A stretch of 64,000 nucleotides of DNA, taken from contig NVWA01000001.1 of NCBI GenBank assembly GCA_002746535.1, forward strand, positions 248,001 through 312,000. The letters run 5' to 3'. This document shows positions 52,717 to 62,147 of the stretch, in pieces. Both the position numbers and the translations under genes were made by a program. This DNA comes from Planctomycetota bacterium. GTDB taxonomy: Bacteria; Planctomycetota; GCA-2746535. Position 1 is the first letter of the stretch; every line of letters starts with the position of its first letter. The notes below the pieces were generated by a model that was not told the DNA's origin, did no database searches, and saw nothing but the letters and a program-made list of their open reading frames with translations.

Positions 52717-53964
52717 ATGTTTAGATGTATTTTGTTAGTAGCGATTATATTCTCATTTGCTCAGTTGATTAATTGCGATGAAGGCAAGTTTGACAAAAAA
52801 GAGAAGGCTTTAGATCGTATAGAATTTAATAAGCCAATAATTTATAAGAATTTATTAGAAGCCAAGAAGCGTATTAAAAATAATGAATCTGTTCTTATAT
52901 TGGCATACCAAAAATTAATTAAAGATGCTAAAGAGGAACTTAAGAAAGGACCATACTCTGTTATGAGTAAAAAACTTGTGGCTAAGAGCGGGAATAAGCA
53001 TGACTATCTATCAATGGGAACTTATTGGTGGCCAAACCCCAAAACTGCAAATGGATTACCGTATGTTCGAAAAGATGGATTAACAAACCCTGACAATATA
53101 AAGAATACAGATAGCCGTGCTTATAATAAGATGCTCAGGGGGGTTAATAAGCTATGTCTTGCTTATTTTTTTACAGAAAATGAAGAATATGCTACTCATG
53201 CTGCAAAGCTTTTAAAAACTTGGTTTTTGAATGCAGATACGAAAATGTATCCAAATTTAAAACACGCTCAGGCGATACCAGGAATTTGTGCTGGTCGTGG
53301 AATCGGATTGATTGATACACATTCATTGCCGAAAATGTTGGAAATGACATTACTTTTGAATTCTTCAAAGTCTTGGACAAAAGAGAGCCAAAAAGGGTTA
53401 CAAAAATGGGTTCGCAAATATTTAAATTGGTTTCTTACCAGTAAAAATGGTAAAAGAGAGTCAATTGAAAAAAATAATCATGGAACTTACTATGATTATC
53501 AGGTGTTAGGATATGCATATTTTCTTGGTGATAGAGATTTAATGAATCAATATGTATTAAAATCAAAGAAGCGATTTACATCTCAAATAAATGAGAAAGG
53601 TCAACAGCCTCACGAAGTTAAAAGAACACTGTCTTTTACATATTCATGTTTTAATCTCAGAGCATTTATTCGAATTTGTGAATATGCTGAATTAGTTGAT
53701 AAGAATTATTGGGATTTAAAAAAAGGATCTGTAAAAAAAGCCATAGGTTATTTACTAAAGAATGCTCCGCCAGATAATATGGAAAATTGGCCACATAAAC
53801 AGATTAAGTCTATTAGAAGGAGAAGATCCTACTATCGTGTGATACTACAAATAATAGGCACAAAATTAAAAGAAGAATCCTTTTTAAAGGCGGCTAAAAA
53901 TATAGATGAAGATAATGTCAGACGTAAATTGGACTATTTGATGTATCCGCCAAAGTTAACATGA
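52717..53964 (+). CDS. Alginate-lyase-family protein
   Basis: A 415-residue secreted protein of the alginate_lyase (alpha/alpha toroid) superfamily. Diagnostic stretches are DYLSMGTYWWPNPKTANGLPYV, the ADTKMYPNLKHAQAIPG loop, GRGIGLIDTH and the active-site-like KNNHGTYYDYQ. The signal ends near FAQLINC; Cys20 may or may not be lipidated. It lies 165 bases after the heparinase-type gene on the same strand and probably acts on the same or a related polyuronate. Confidence 0.86.
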   Translation: MFRCILLVAIIFSFAQLINCDEGKFDKKEKALDRIEFNKPIIYKNLLEAKKRIKNNESVLILAYQKLIKDAKEELKKGPYSVMSKKLVAKSGNKHDYLSMGTYWWPNPKTANGLPYVRKDGLTNPDNIKNTDSRAYNKMLRGVNKLCLAYFFTENEEYATHAAKLLKTWFLNADTKMYPNLKHAQAIPGICAGRGIGLIDTHSLPKMLEMTLLLNSSKSWTKESQKGLQKWVRKYLNWFLTSKNGKRESIEKNNHGTYYDYQVLGYAYFLGDRDLMNQYVLKSKKRFTSQINEKGQQPHEVKRTLSFTYSCFNLRAFIRICEYAELVDKNYWDLKKGSVKKAIGYLLKNAPPDNMENWPHKQIKSIRRRRSYYRVILQIIGTKLKEESFLKAAKNIDEDNVRRKLDYLMYPPKLT

Positions 53965-53979
53965 TCTCTCAATGAATCC

Positions 53980-54057
53980 CTACAGATAGCTAGCTGGATT
54001 TACTTGTAAGGCACATTTCCAGAACTTTGCTTTTGTATTCTCTGTTTCCGTATTCAT
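53980..54057 (-). pseudogene. 25-codon remnant of a gene start
   Basis: An ATG with AAGGAA ahead of it opens a 25-codon frame containing KAKFWKCALQVNPASYL, then a TAG. The KFWKCALQVNP sequence is unusually specific for such a short peptide. From memory it resembles the N-termini of large PHP/AAA-ATPase proteins of the kind found in defence islands, but that link is not checked. The rest of any gene is absent, because the alginate-lyase-family gene ends only 16 bases further on. Confidence 0.4.
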
Positions 54058-54467
54058 AATATATTCCTTGCTTTCATTTCTACTCTCCTTTTCTCGTTGG
54101 TTATCTATTCGTGACACCGAGTATTAATAATTGTGGACAACTGATAAAAATGTTGGTATTTCTATTTTCAAAAATTAATGGTTAATTAAACTCTTTGGTG
54201 AAGGTTATTCTCTTTTCTTTGCTTTAAAATTTTAAAGAACAGACCTTTAATCCTGAATTTTAATCCGCCAACACTATGATAAATATTCCAAATTTATTTG
54301 TTAAATCAAACTAGATGATTATTTAAATTGAACTAATTTCAGAATATTATTTGTGTGATAGTTTAAACCTTCAATTTTTGAATTTACGATCGCCAGTCAC
54401 TAAACCTTTCTGTTTTTTCAATTAATTCATTCATGAACAATTGAATTTTCGATTCATTTTAATTAAA
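54058..54467. other. Intergenic region with a repeated AGACCTTT motif
   Basis: About 410 bases without a recognisable gene. AAAGAACAGACCTTTA (about 54234-54249) is close to the inverted form of TTAAGGTCTGTCCTTTA at 58948-58964, at the end of the truncated PL8 copy. Both may be traces of one repeat family. A second ATG with a good AGGAG site lies near 54086-54104 but its frame closes after seven codons. Confidence 0.4.
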
Positions 54468-55745
54468 TTAGTTTGACGTTCCAAGGTCCCTACCATTTTC
54501 ATAAATCCATCCTATAAATGCTTTTTTCACTGAAAGATCTGCCGTTAAAATATTCATATACCCAAATGCACCTCCCGCACCAATATCTTTTTTATAATAA
54601 TGTCTTCTTTCATTTAATTTAAACGATAAATTTAAAATAGCTTTTGTTTTAAACTGACCATAATGTTTACCTGGATAAATGGACGAAGCAATACTTGTTG
54701 CCCCAACAGTTCCCAATTTTAAGTACGAACCTGAAGCTGCGGCATACGGGGCATTAACTTTATTAAATCTGTATATTTTTGTAAATTGTCTTGATCCACC
54801 CCAATCTGATATCCAAAGTTCATTAGAATCATCATGCATATAAAGTGTATGATTATTTGGGCCAGTTTTGAAATAACCTTTACTATTTCTTTGTCCATTA
54901 TTTAAATTATTTGAAGCAAAAGATTTACTGTTTGTAAAGGAAAAAAATCGGGCAAAATTTGCTCCAGAACCTGCTGTAAATGTATGGTGTGATCCATTAT
55001 CTGGATGACCAGTAGTATGACCACCTTCAAGAAGCAAAATATTTTTTTTATTTACGTTTTCATATTTTTGTGAATTTTTTTTATAACGGTTATTACCAAA
55101 TAACTGCCCATTTGCTTTGTAAGTTGATGGTAGACCGTATGTTCTTTTATAACTATTAAGAATCCCATAAAAGTTGGGAACTTCGTGACCATTGTCAATG
55201 TAAGCAGGTAAAGGGTTGTTCAGAATTTCAGGACATACAAAAAGCTTTAAAGACCCATGACCACCTTCAAAATACATATTATTAAGCAGTTGCCAGTTTC
55301 TTTTAATTGGGTCAATTATATCTGAAGGTTTGGCAGATAAGCTAGAAGTAGCAAAATTATAATAAGGCGTATCCTGTTTCTTTGATCCTTGATTGCCCAT
55401 ATTCCATGATTTTAAAGAAACTTTCATATAAGGGATCAAGTGACCTGACCAGCTACCATAGAGACTTCGCCTACCCTTTGTAGGATCATCATCAGAGGAA
55501 GAATGAGGTTGGTGATATGCTTTAGGTATCCAACCTCCTCCATTATACGAATAAGGTAAATAGCCACCGTGATCATTTGCATAAGTTATAATTAACGTTC
55601 CAAGTTGTTTAAGCTGATTTGCACACATAATTGTTTTTGCTTTTGTGCGAAGTCCCTTGATTGTTGATAATGACAACATAAGCAAAACAAGGATAACAAC
55701 AATAACAGCCATCAATTCTATTAAAGAAAAATTTATTTTTTTCAT
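54468..55745 (-). CDS. Type II pseudopilin-like secreted protein with long C-terminal body
   Basis: A 425-residue protein. The N-terminus MKKINFSLIELMAVIVVILV is a prepilin leader and transmembrane helix (FSLIEL for FTLIEL; Asn in place of Gly before the cleavage site), followed by KAKTIMCANQLKQLGTLIITYANDHGGYLPY, the signature of the DUF1559-like pseudopilins that are abundant in Lentisphaerota and Planctomycetota. The large beta-rich body is typical. A palindromic site lies about 200 bases upstream, and the regulator gene is close by. Confidence 0.85.
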   Translation of the reverse strand: MKKINFSLIELMAVIVVILVLLMLSLSTIKGLRTKAKTIMCANQLKQLGTLIITYANDHGGYLPYSYNGGGWIPKAYHQPHSSSDDDPTKGRRSLYGSWSGHLIPYMKVSLKSWNMGNQGSKKQDTPYYNFATSSLSAKPSDIIDPIKRNWQLLNNMYFEGGHGSLKLFVCPEILNNPLPAYIDNGHEVPNFYGILNSYKRTYGLPSTYKANGQLFGNNRYKKNSQKYENVNKKNILLLEGGHTTGHPDNGSHHTFTAGSGANFARFFSFTNSKSFASNNLNNGQRNSKGYFKTGPNNHTLYMHDDSNELWISDWGGSRQFTKIYRFNKVNAPYAAASGSYLKLGTVGATSIASSIYPGKHYGQFKTKAILNLSFKLNERRHYYKKDIGAGGAFGYMNILTADLSVKKAFIGWIYENGRDLGTSN

Positions 55746-55927
55746 TTTAACCTCTTAATTAAGATTTAATTATTCTTAAAACTTATTATTAAATTGCTTA
55801 TTAATTTTTAATATCATTTTTACTCCTCGCTTATAAATCTGTCAGATCCACTGATCAGTATAAATCCGCCAATAATATTTTGATTACCATCATTGGGTAC
55901 CGTTATAATATTTGCTTTAATAATAAA

Positions 55928-55957
55928 AATATACTTTAATTGATAAAGTATACTTTA
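55928..55957. promoter_or_regulatory. Candidate operator with AGTATACT core
   Basis: TAAAGTATACTTTA (55944-55957) is a perfect 14-bp palindrome. A half copy, ATACTTTAATTG, precedes it by about 20 bases. It shares the AGTATACT core with the palindrome before the GntR/LacI-type regulator at 58178. It lies upstream of the minus-strand pseudopilin gene, which may therefore belong to the same regulon. Confidence 0.45.
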
Positions 55958-56099
55958 ATTAGTTAATTGCAATACATATTACCAAAAGATTGTCAAATTT
56001 ACGTATTTATAATTATGGAAATTATTTGGTGATAATAAATACACTGGAATACAACCTGTTTAAAAAGAACCATTAGGACTTCTAGGATAAGCCAGCAGC

Positions 56100-56680
56100 C
56101 TTAATTTTGAGTAAGTACTCTAATGAAGGTTGTTAGAACGGATTATTCCTAGGTTGAAGTAATTCCTGTGACAAGGCAGATATTTCATTGTCAAAGAACA
56201 CCCAGCTCTTACGGAATTTGAGGTTGTCGTGAATGAAGTCCATTGCTGATAACCCGTATATTCCGTCACTGACACCGACAACGAAGGATGTTTTACCAGT
56301 TCTGACTAGTAAGCCGTTAAACTATCCGGTTTGTACGACAATTGTGTCGGTTATTTTCTGGCAGTCCCAGACCTGGAAGATTCACAGGTATTCATTTCCA
56401 TTACGCATGAGTAAATTGGCGCCATCCGAAATGTGATGACTGAGCAGGCATTGGCCATTAGCGGCTCAGTCGGTATTAACCGCTCGTATTGAAAAACCTC
56501 GAGCAGTTGCGTATCAGTTTTACGGTGATGAACCATGACGTCGGAGTGCTAGAAATGTCTGTAGCCTATCAGTGATTTATCGAATGTTGGGGTCTTCTCT
56601 TAACCGAAGAGCAAGATTATCGTACTCGACTTTGCGTGCAGGATCTGCCAAGGCCATTTTTTTTACAGCCATCGATCAGC
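56100..56680 (-). pseudogene. Decayed fragment of a PL8-family polysaccharide lyase
   Basis: Translating the minus strand in shifting frames gives clear matches to the middle of the intact PL8 protein at 59810-61969. Examples are HHISDGANLLMRNGNEY (intact copy HHMADGCNFLMVTGDEY), FVVGVSDGIYGLSAMDF (FVGGVSDGNFGMSFFNF) and KSWVFFDNE (KAWFFFDDE). Several in-frame stops (after NEYL, after QTG) and at least two frame changes interrupt it. Upstream ADPARKVEYDNLALRL also fits the family. The N- and C-terminal parts are gone. Confidence 0.8.
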
Positions 56681-56689
56681 TTAGAAAGA

Positions 56690-56811
56690 TAACCCACCAC
56701 CATTGGGTCTTGAAGTACTACGACCAATTATACTGTAATCAATTGAAGCGCTACAAAAATCATCGTTCGCACAACTGGTTTCTTCATGAGGACATTGCCC
56801 TAAAGTTTTAA
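56690..56811 (+). pseudogene. Possible IS6-type transposase fragment
   Basis: About 40 codons ending in a stop read WVLKYYDQLYCNQLKRYKN then HNWFLHEDIALKF. This follows the pattern of the IS6-family region W-V-L-K-F-G-x-x-Y, then W-H-L-D-E-V, with the catalytic Asp changed to His. Nothing of the remaining transposase is visible and no terminal repeats were found. The match is short and made by eye. Confidence 0.38.
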
Positions 56812-56915
56812 TTTTAAAATTAGATGTTAACATTTTTGATTAAGATATTTTTAGATCATGCTTTGTTATGACGGTAGCATCTTCAATTCTTCTATTTGGC
56901 ATTTCAGTCTAGTTC

Positions 56916-58148
56916 TTATCCAGATGCTTGTTCCTTATTATTCATAAAGATCATGGGTACGCCAAGACGAAAAGGTATCCGTTTAGGGCGATTCAATCTT
57001 GAAATTACAAGTTCGGCTGTCGTTTGTGCCATAGTATTTAGATTTGCATAAATGTAGGTATCGTCTTCTTCTGAAAGCTCATAGATGGCGCCTGCTGATT
57101 TCAAATTAAGCCCAGCCTTGGCGAAAACATCAGCAATTACATTACAGTGATAATTGGAATGGCTTACAATAGCTTCAGGTCGATGGTCTTTAGGAAGGGA
57201 TGCCAGTTGATCACCCAATTTTATTAGAGAGTCTTCTCTATGAAACTCATGGTGAATGTATTTATCTAAGTGAGGTAGGTTGCATTCATGCATAGCATGG
57301 TGAATAGCACTTAGTCTTAGTGAACTATCAGGATTAATCGTATGGTTAATTGAACTATATTCATGCCATTCTTCACGACCCATATTGCCCGTAGGGGCAG
57401 GACTAAGGGCCTTGTCACCTACAAAATGAATTCGACTGAATCCTAAGCCAGCAAAATAATGAACGGCATCAGCATATCCGGGGGTTGGATCAAAGAAAAT
57501 TTGATCCGATTTATTTCTAAAAATTTCTTTTGCGAAATCAACTAGAATAACAGGAGTTCCTGTTTCAATAAGTTCTTTAAGCCAAACTTCATTTTCGATA
57601 CATATGCTGATAATGACATCAAAATTAGAACATTTAATATCTTCCAGCCTTGGGTGAGAAACATGGCTGTGAATAGGGTCCCCCATGCAGATCACTTGTA
57701 TGTTGCCAGAGTTGTTCTGCCAACTACATTGGGTACTTTGTGATTCCATTCTGGGAGTCCAGTCAGTAACATTTAGATCTAAATCCAATGCATTTAGAAT
57801 TTGTCTAGTCATCGATGCGTAATAATTTCCTTGCATAAAATCAGGGATTACTGATCGCGGCCAGATAATGCCAATATTGACTTTTCTGTTTTCAAAAATT
57901 AATGGTTTAGGGTTGTGAGCGACAAACGACCCGACCTTTTTCTTTCTAATGATTAAGCCTTCTTTTTTTAGATCGTCAAGGGCACGCCTGACAGCACCAC
58001 CTCCAACGTTGAGCATGCCAAGGAGCTCTTCTTGGCTCGGAAGCAGTGAGCCCACGGGAAGATCACCATCTATTATTTGTTTACGTATCCAAGCTTTAAC
58101 CTTTTCGTATTTTGGGCCTTCAAATTCTAATAGAAGCTTATTATTCAC
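56916..58148 (-). CDS. Transcription regulator: GntR-type DNA-binding head, LacI-type sensor
   Basis: A 410-residue protein. Residues about 10-78 form a GntR winged helix (VKAWIRKQIIDGDLPVGSLLPSQEEL, GGGAVRRALDDLKKEGLI). From about 90 on it follows a periplasmic-binding-protein-like LacI sensor (VNIGIIWPR, YFAGLGFSRIHFVGD, PEAIVSHSNYHCNVIADVFAKAGL). Such AraR-like regulators bind sugars. The start is GTG with AGGTTA before it. A 16-bp palindrome overlapping a TATAAT box lies 30 bases upstream, suggesting autoregulation. Likely controller of the lyase locus. Confidence 0.88.
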   Translation of the reverse strand: MNNKLLLEFEGPKYEKVKAWIRKQIIDGDLPVGSLLPSQEELLGMLNVGGGAVRRALDDLKKEGLIIRKKKVGSFVAHNPKPLIFENRKVNIGIIWPRSVIPDFMQGNYYASMTRQILNALDLDLNVTDWTPRMESQSTQCSWQNNSGNIQVICMGDPIHSHVSHPRLEDIKCSNFDVIISICIENEVWLKELIETGTPVILVDFAKEIFRNKSDQIFFDPTPGYADAVHYFAGLGFSRIHFVGDKALSPAPTGNMGREEWHEYSSINHTINPDSSLRLSAIHHAMHECNLPHLDKYIHHEFHREDSLIKLGDQLASLPKDHRPEAIVSHSNYHCNVIADVFAKAGLNLKSAGAIYELSEEDDTYIYANLNTMAQTTAELVISRLNRPKRIPFRLGVPMIFMNNKEQASG

Positions 58149-58177
58149 TAAATTAACCTGAATGAAACTGTCAAAAA

Positions 58178-58193
58178 TTATAGTATACTATAA
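58178..58193. promoter_or_regulatory. Candidate operator in front of the GntR/LacI-type regulator
   Basis: TTATAGTATACTATAA is a perfect 16-bp palindrome 30 bases before the regulator start. On the minus strand TATAAT (58182-58177) overlaps it, so a bound repressor would cover the -10 box. The core AGTATACT recurs at 55947-55954. The -35 region is weak. Confidence 0.5.
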
Positions 58194-58441
58194 ATATTAA
58201 ATCGCTCTTTAGTAATATACTGACTAACAGATAGCTTTCAATTAAAAAGATCTGAGTTAAGAAAATGGGGTTTGATGAATTATCTTCAGGCTCCTATACC
58301 TAAAAATCAAGATTCCTGGTGTTGCCTTTTATCACAATAAAAAACAGAGGTTGAAAAGAATAATTTTATAAACATTTAACTTCAGAAAGGATATTCAATA
58401 AAATGCAAATTATCTAAACTGATGATAAAGATTTAAAATAA

Positions 58442-58675
58442 ATACGCCCAAATGTCAAAATTCTTGGATATCTTATTATTTTGGGCGAAGACAATCTTAG
58501 ATGTATCATGAAAGAGTATGTCGAGCACTATCACTTTGAAAGAAATCATCAAGGCAATGACAATCAAATCATCGAATCTGAAAATGAAAATTTACAGTTT
58601 TCTAAAAAAGGTATCGGCGAAATCAAATGCCATGGGCGATTAGGTGGCTTGCTCAAATATTATTACAGCCAGTAA
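58442..58675 (+). pseudogene. 3' end of an integrase-core (DDE) transposase
   Basis: The frame is open from 58442 to the stop at 58675 and contains LRCIMKEYVEHYHFERNHQG and ending IKCHGRLGGLLKYYYSQ. This is the characteristic C-terminus of rve-type integrase-core transposases in which E-R-N-H-Q-G and R-L-G-G-x-L-x-Y-Y are conserved. The catalytic DDE residues and the N-terminus are missing, so it is a remnant. An 8-bp inverted repeat CGCCCAAA/TTTGGGCG (58445-58452 and 58480-58487) lies in it. Confidence 0.75.
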
Positions 58676-58977
58676 GCCTAATCCTTCATGAAACCCTGTA
58701 GAATCAATATAGGAGTGTTGTCTCTGAATTTGCCGTAATGGTCATAAGTTCTGAGTTTGGCAAGTGTTTTGATGAAATCTTTGTTTTCCTAAAATTAATT
58801 TTTGTGAAATATATACAATGGGAATTATATCTCTAAGATTATTAGACTTCGATCTTTATTTTGACTAAACGGGTTTGCTGGCGGCTTAAACGAATTGTCT
58901 TTATTTGCTTGTATAAGGGACATATTTTTTTTGGTTGGTTCGCTTTTTTAAGGTCTGTCCTTTATTTTTTTCTAAAT
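58676..58977. other. Spacer between transposase remnant and truncated lyase
   Basis: About 300 bases with no gene recognised. Near its right end TTAAGGTCTGTCCTTTA (58948-58964) and AGCCTGTCCTT (58988-58998) are two related copies of one short motif; the second lies inside the end of the truncated PL8 frame. The region probably marks where mobile DNA entered or left. Confidence 0.4.
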
Positions 58978-59616
58978 TTAAATATACTTAGCCTGTCCTT
59001 GTTGTTTTGTTTTGACATTTTTTTCGAAGATACCTCGGTTGATATTATTTCTTGCAATCCAAACAAGGTTCTGACCTGTTAGCCAACTAGGGTTACCTTT
59101 CAAATTGCTTCGTTTGATAATGGCAATCATTTTCTTTTTTTGGTTTTCAGAAAGCTCCTCTTCCATTACAAGACCAATTTCTGAGAGACGTCTTGGTATA
59201 TCAATTACGTTCCACCACCAGTTTTTATTTTTAAAATCTGGTTGTAGCCAATAATCTAAACTTTTTAATGTATTTTCCTTGATACTTTTTCTACCTTTAA
59301 AAGGAGATTTTGGAGCCTTGTAAGCTAGCGCTAAATTCATTACTCTGCTGAGGTGAGAAGTTGTTTTCCAAATGGCAGGCGCTTTGTTGTTATAAAGAAC
59401 ATCTTTCCAGCTACCATCAGGCTTCTGGTCAGCCAAGAATTTCTTGATTTTTTCCTGTTTAATTTCTCTTTTGAAAAAAGGTGCAAGAATTCTATTTTTT
59501 AATATTTGCAGATTTTCCATATCGTTGCTTTTTAATTGTTGACTTTTTGCCAGGCAAATTAGCATAATGGCGATAATGAATATCACTTGGTTTTTTGATT
59601 TTATTATTTTAAGCAT
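58978..59616 (-). pseudogene. Truncated PL8-family lyase (N-terminal third only)
   Basis: A 212-residue frame that closely follows the first about 205 residues of the intact PL8 lyase downstream, including SNDMENLQILKNRIL, DYWLQPDFKNKNWWWN, IPRRLSEIG and TGQNLVWIARNN. Similarity ends abruptly after FEKNVKTKQQ, and the frame closes a few codons later. The catalytic His, Tyr and Arg residues are absent, so it cannot be an active lyase. It looks like a tandem duplicate cut by a rearrangement. The start and signal peptide are intact, so a short protein could still be made. Confidence 0.85.
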
Positions 59617-59809
59617 TTAAACATCCTTGATCTTGTGATTTATTTTTTGTATATTCTTTTGAATGGAAAGTAAATACTAATACGAAGTTAATTTTTAAAT
59701 GTAGCATAAACGGTACTGCTAATTGTAATATTAAATCTAGCGGGCATAATAATTTTCCGGAAGTGTAATTTGAATGTGTGGTTGAGCATTATGTTCGTCA
59801 AAAGTGCAA

Positions 59810-61969
59810 TTATTTTATATTTTTTAGATGATAGATAACAGTCTTTCCTGAATAAGGTCCTCTTGGTAAATTTACCGAAATTGTCGTGGTGTTTGTTGTG
59901 GAGTCATGTTTGGCGCTTTTGCCGGTTAATTTACCACTTATCTGAACATTGATCGTTTTTAGTTTTTGCATGGGGTCTGAGATCGACAACTTAATATTAT
60001 TGCCAATTCTCTGAATCATCAGTAAGCACATTTTGTCAACAGTGACAGAAAGGCTCGCATCAATTTTTAATGTACTTGGCTTGAAGAAAGCGATTTGTGT
60101 TAAATTCAGCGACGTGCTAGTTACGGCCTGAATATCTTTGGTGTTTTTTAGTATTTTGATATTTTCTTTTTTAATATACTTTTCTACTTCACTGGCTTTG
60201 ATATTTGGCACAACAGTATAAGCGTATTTTTTATTTGTAGGTTTTGAGCCATGCTCCAAGTATAGTTTGAAGATATCTTTCGTGATTACTTTATCTGATT
60301 GATCATCACTAATTTTTTTCCAATTTCCTTTTTGAGCATTATTTTTTAAGGCGACAGTCGCTTTTGAATTTAGTATATAGGCGACTTTATTGTGATGTAT
60401 GGCTTGTGCTGATTTTAATTTTCGATTGCTTTTAGCTAAAACGTGTTTGCGTCCATTACTAAAAACAGTTGTCTTACCCTTCAAGAAGCACTGATTGATC
60501 GTCGTTACAACATTATTACTACTTTTACAATTAATAGCAGACCCTAAGCATACATACTCATCATCAAAAAAGAACCAAGCTTTGTGGGCTGATAATTTTA
60601 GATATTTAAAATTAAAAAAAGACATTCCAAAATTTCCATCGGAAACTCCACCAACAAAATTCTTTTCACCTTTGATATTGGTTTTACTTTTAAATTTTTT
60701 GTTTTGCTCTATGGTCGTCCCAGGAATTTTCTTCCAATCCCAGAGGGGGTAAATATCAATGTACTCATCCCCAGTCACCATTAAAAAATTGCATCCATCG
60801 GCCATGTGATGAATTGTTTTGCCTTCGCCATTATGGGCGCCATCAGACCTAAAGGTTCTCTTGGAATGCATACGTGCTGATGTGTAATAGGCACCACGCT
60901 GATGAGCCATAAAGTCGGTGCGCCAGAAGTACTTATTGCCTACTAGAGGTGTTGCTTCTTGTTTGTTAATCCTTTTGATCAATTCTTTAAATTCAGCTGT
61001 TCGCTCAGCCTTAATAGCAATTAAATTTTCTGAAGCACGAATTAAATATTTAGCTGATTTATTTGGCCTTGTGATAGCTCTGCCATTTGCGCCATAATCG
61101 AGGGTGTTTTTATAAATCATCCATTGCGAACTATCTAGAATATAATTGGACATGATGGAAATTTTCTTTTTAGAAAAAGCGAATTGCGTACCGTAAGCTA
61201 ATTTTATCAAGTGGGTGCAATCAACGGCAAATCCGGCACCGTAACCATGATTATAAAGCAAAGCCCCATGCTGATGAAAGCTATTGTCATGCTGAATACC
61301 TTCTTTTACAGAAACTTTTATTTCATTAGAAATTATCAATAATGCCTGTTTGGTTGTCTTAACCTTTTTTTGAAATATCCCTAAATTAATATTGTTCCTT
61401 GCTTGCCATACAAGGTTTTGACCTGTAAGATGATATGGATTCCCCTTCAAGTCGCTCCGTTTTATAATGGCAATCATTTTCTTTTTTTGATTTTTTGAAA
61501 AATCATCCCCCATCAAAATACCTATTTCTGAAATTCGCCTTGGTATATCAATGATGTTCCACCACCAGTTTGAATTTTTAAAATCATGTTGAAGCCAATA
61601 ATCCATCCCTTTTAAAATAGAGGCTTTTACTTTTCTGTCCCCTTTAAAGGGGGAATCAGGATGCTTGTAGGCAAGACCTAATTTCATTATACGCCCTAGA
61701 TGGTGAGAAGTTTTCCATATAAAGGGTGACTTGTGTTTGTAGTTCAAATCCTTCCAGCTGCCATCAGTCAACTGATTTTTTAAGTATTTTTTTATTTTTT
61801 CCTTTTGAATTTCTTTTTTAAAAAAAGGCTCGAGTACTCTTTTTTTTAAGACTTGTAGGTCTTTCATATCATTACTCTTTAGGGGATTATGGTTTGTTAA
61901 GCATATCAACATAAAGGCTATTAAGCTTACAGTCTTTACTTTTGGCTTTGTCTTAATCCTGATAATCAT
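59810..61969 (-). CDS. Polysaccharide lyase family 8 (chondroitin/hyaluronate/xanthan lyase type)
   Basis: A 719-residue secreted lyase. The alpha/alpha toroid (about 35-370) carries the expected catalytic set: N185 in GQNLVWQARNN, H234 in FHQHG, Y243 in NHGYG, R297 and R301 in NGRAITRP and E382 in NGEG. These are spaced nearly as I recall for Flavobacterium chondroitin AC lyase. The beta-sandwich part follows, with MADGCNFLM, YPLWDWKKIPGTT and a C-terminal domain. It has an N-terminal signal. It should cleave uronic-acid glycans such as chondroitin or hyaluronan; the substrate is not fixed. Divergent from the esterase gene. Confidence 0.9.
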   Translation of the reverse strand: MIIRIKTKPKVKTVSLIAFMLICLTNHNPLKSNDMKDLQVLKKRVLEPFFKKEIQKEKIKKYLKNQLTDGSWKDLNYKHKSPFIWKTSHHLGRIMKLGLAYKHPDSPFKGDRKVKASILKGMDYWLQHDFKNSNWWWNIIDIPRRISEIGILMGDDFSKNQKKKMIAIIKRSDLKGNPYHLTGQNLVWQARNNINLGIFQKKVKTTKQALLIISNEIKVSVKEGIQHDNSFHQHGALLYNHGYGAGFAVDCTHLIKLAYGTQFAFSKKKISIMSNYILDSSQWMIYKNTLDYGANGRAITRPNKSAKYLIRASENLIAIKAERTAEFKELIKRINKQEATPLVGNKYFWRTDFMAHQRGAYYTSARMHSKRTFRSDGAHNGEGKTIHHMADGCNFLMVTGDEYIDIYPLWDWKKIPGTTIEQNKKFKSKTNIKGEKNFVGGVSDGNFGMSFFNFKYLKLSAHKAWFFFDDEYVCLGSAINCKSSNNVVTTINQCFLKGKTTVFSNGRKHVLAKSNRKLKSAQAIHHNKVAYILNSKATVALKNNAQKGNWKKISDDQSDKVITKDIFKLYLEHGSKPTNKKYAYTVVPNIKASEVEKYIKKENIKILKNTKDIQAVTSTSLNLTQIAFFKPSTLKIDASLSVTVDKMCLLMIQRIGNNIKLSISDPMQKLKTINVQISGKLTGKSAKHDSTTNTTTISVNLPRGPYSGKTVIYHLKNIK

Positions 61970-62147
61970 TGAAATTTCCCTTGTACAAAATGAGAGCTCT
62001 TCAATTAAGTTACATTTGATGAGTAATTAAAAGAAAGATAATTTTTTAAGGCGTGATGTAGCAAAACTATATTTAAACAATATAATCGTACCAATGATAC
62101 AATTGCATGCAAATACTAATTCCAAATTTTATCAACGGATTTTCTAA

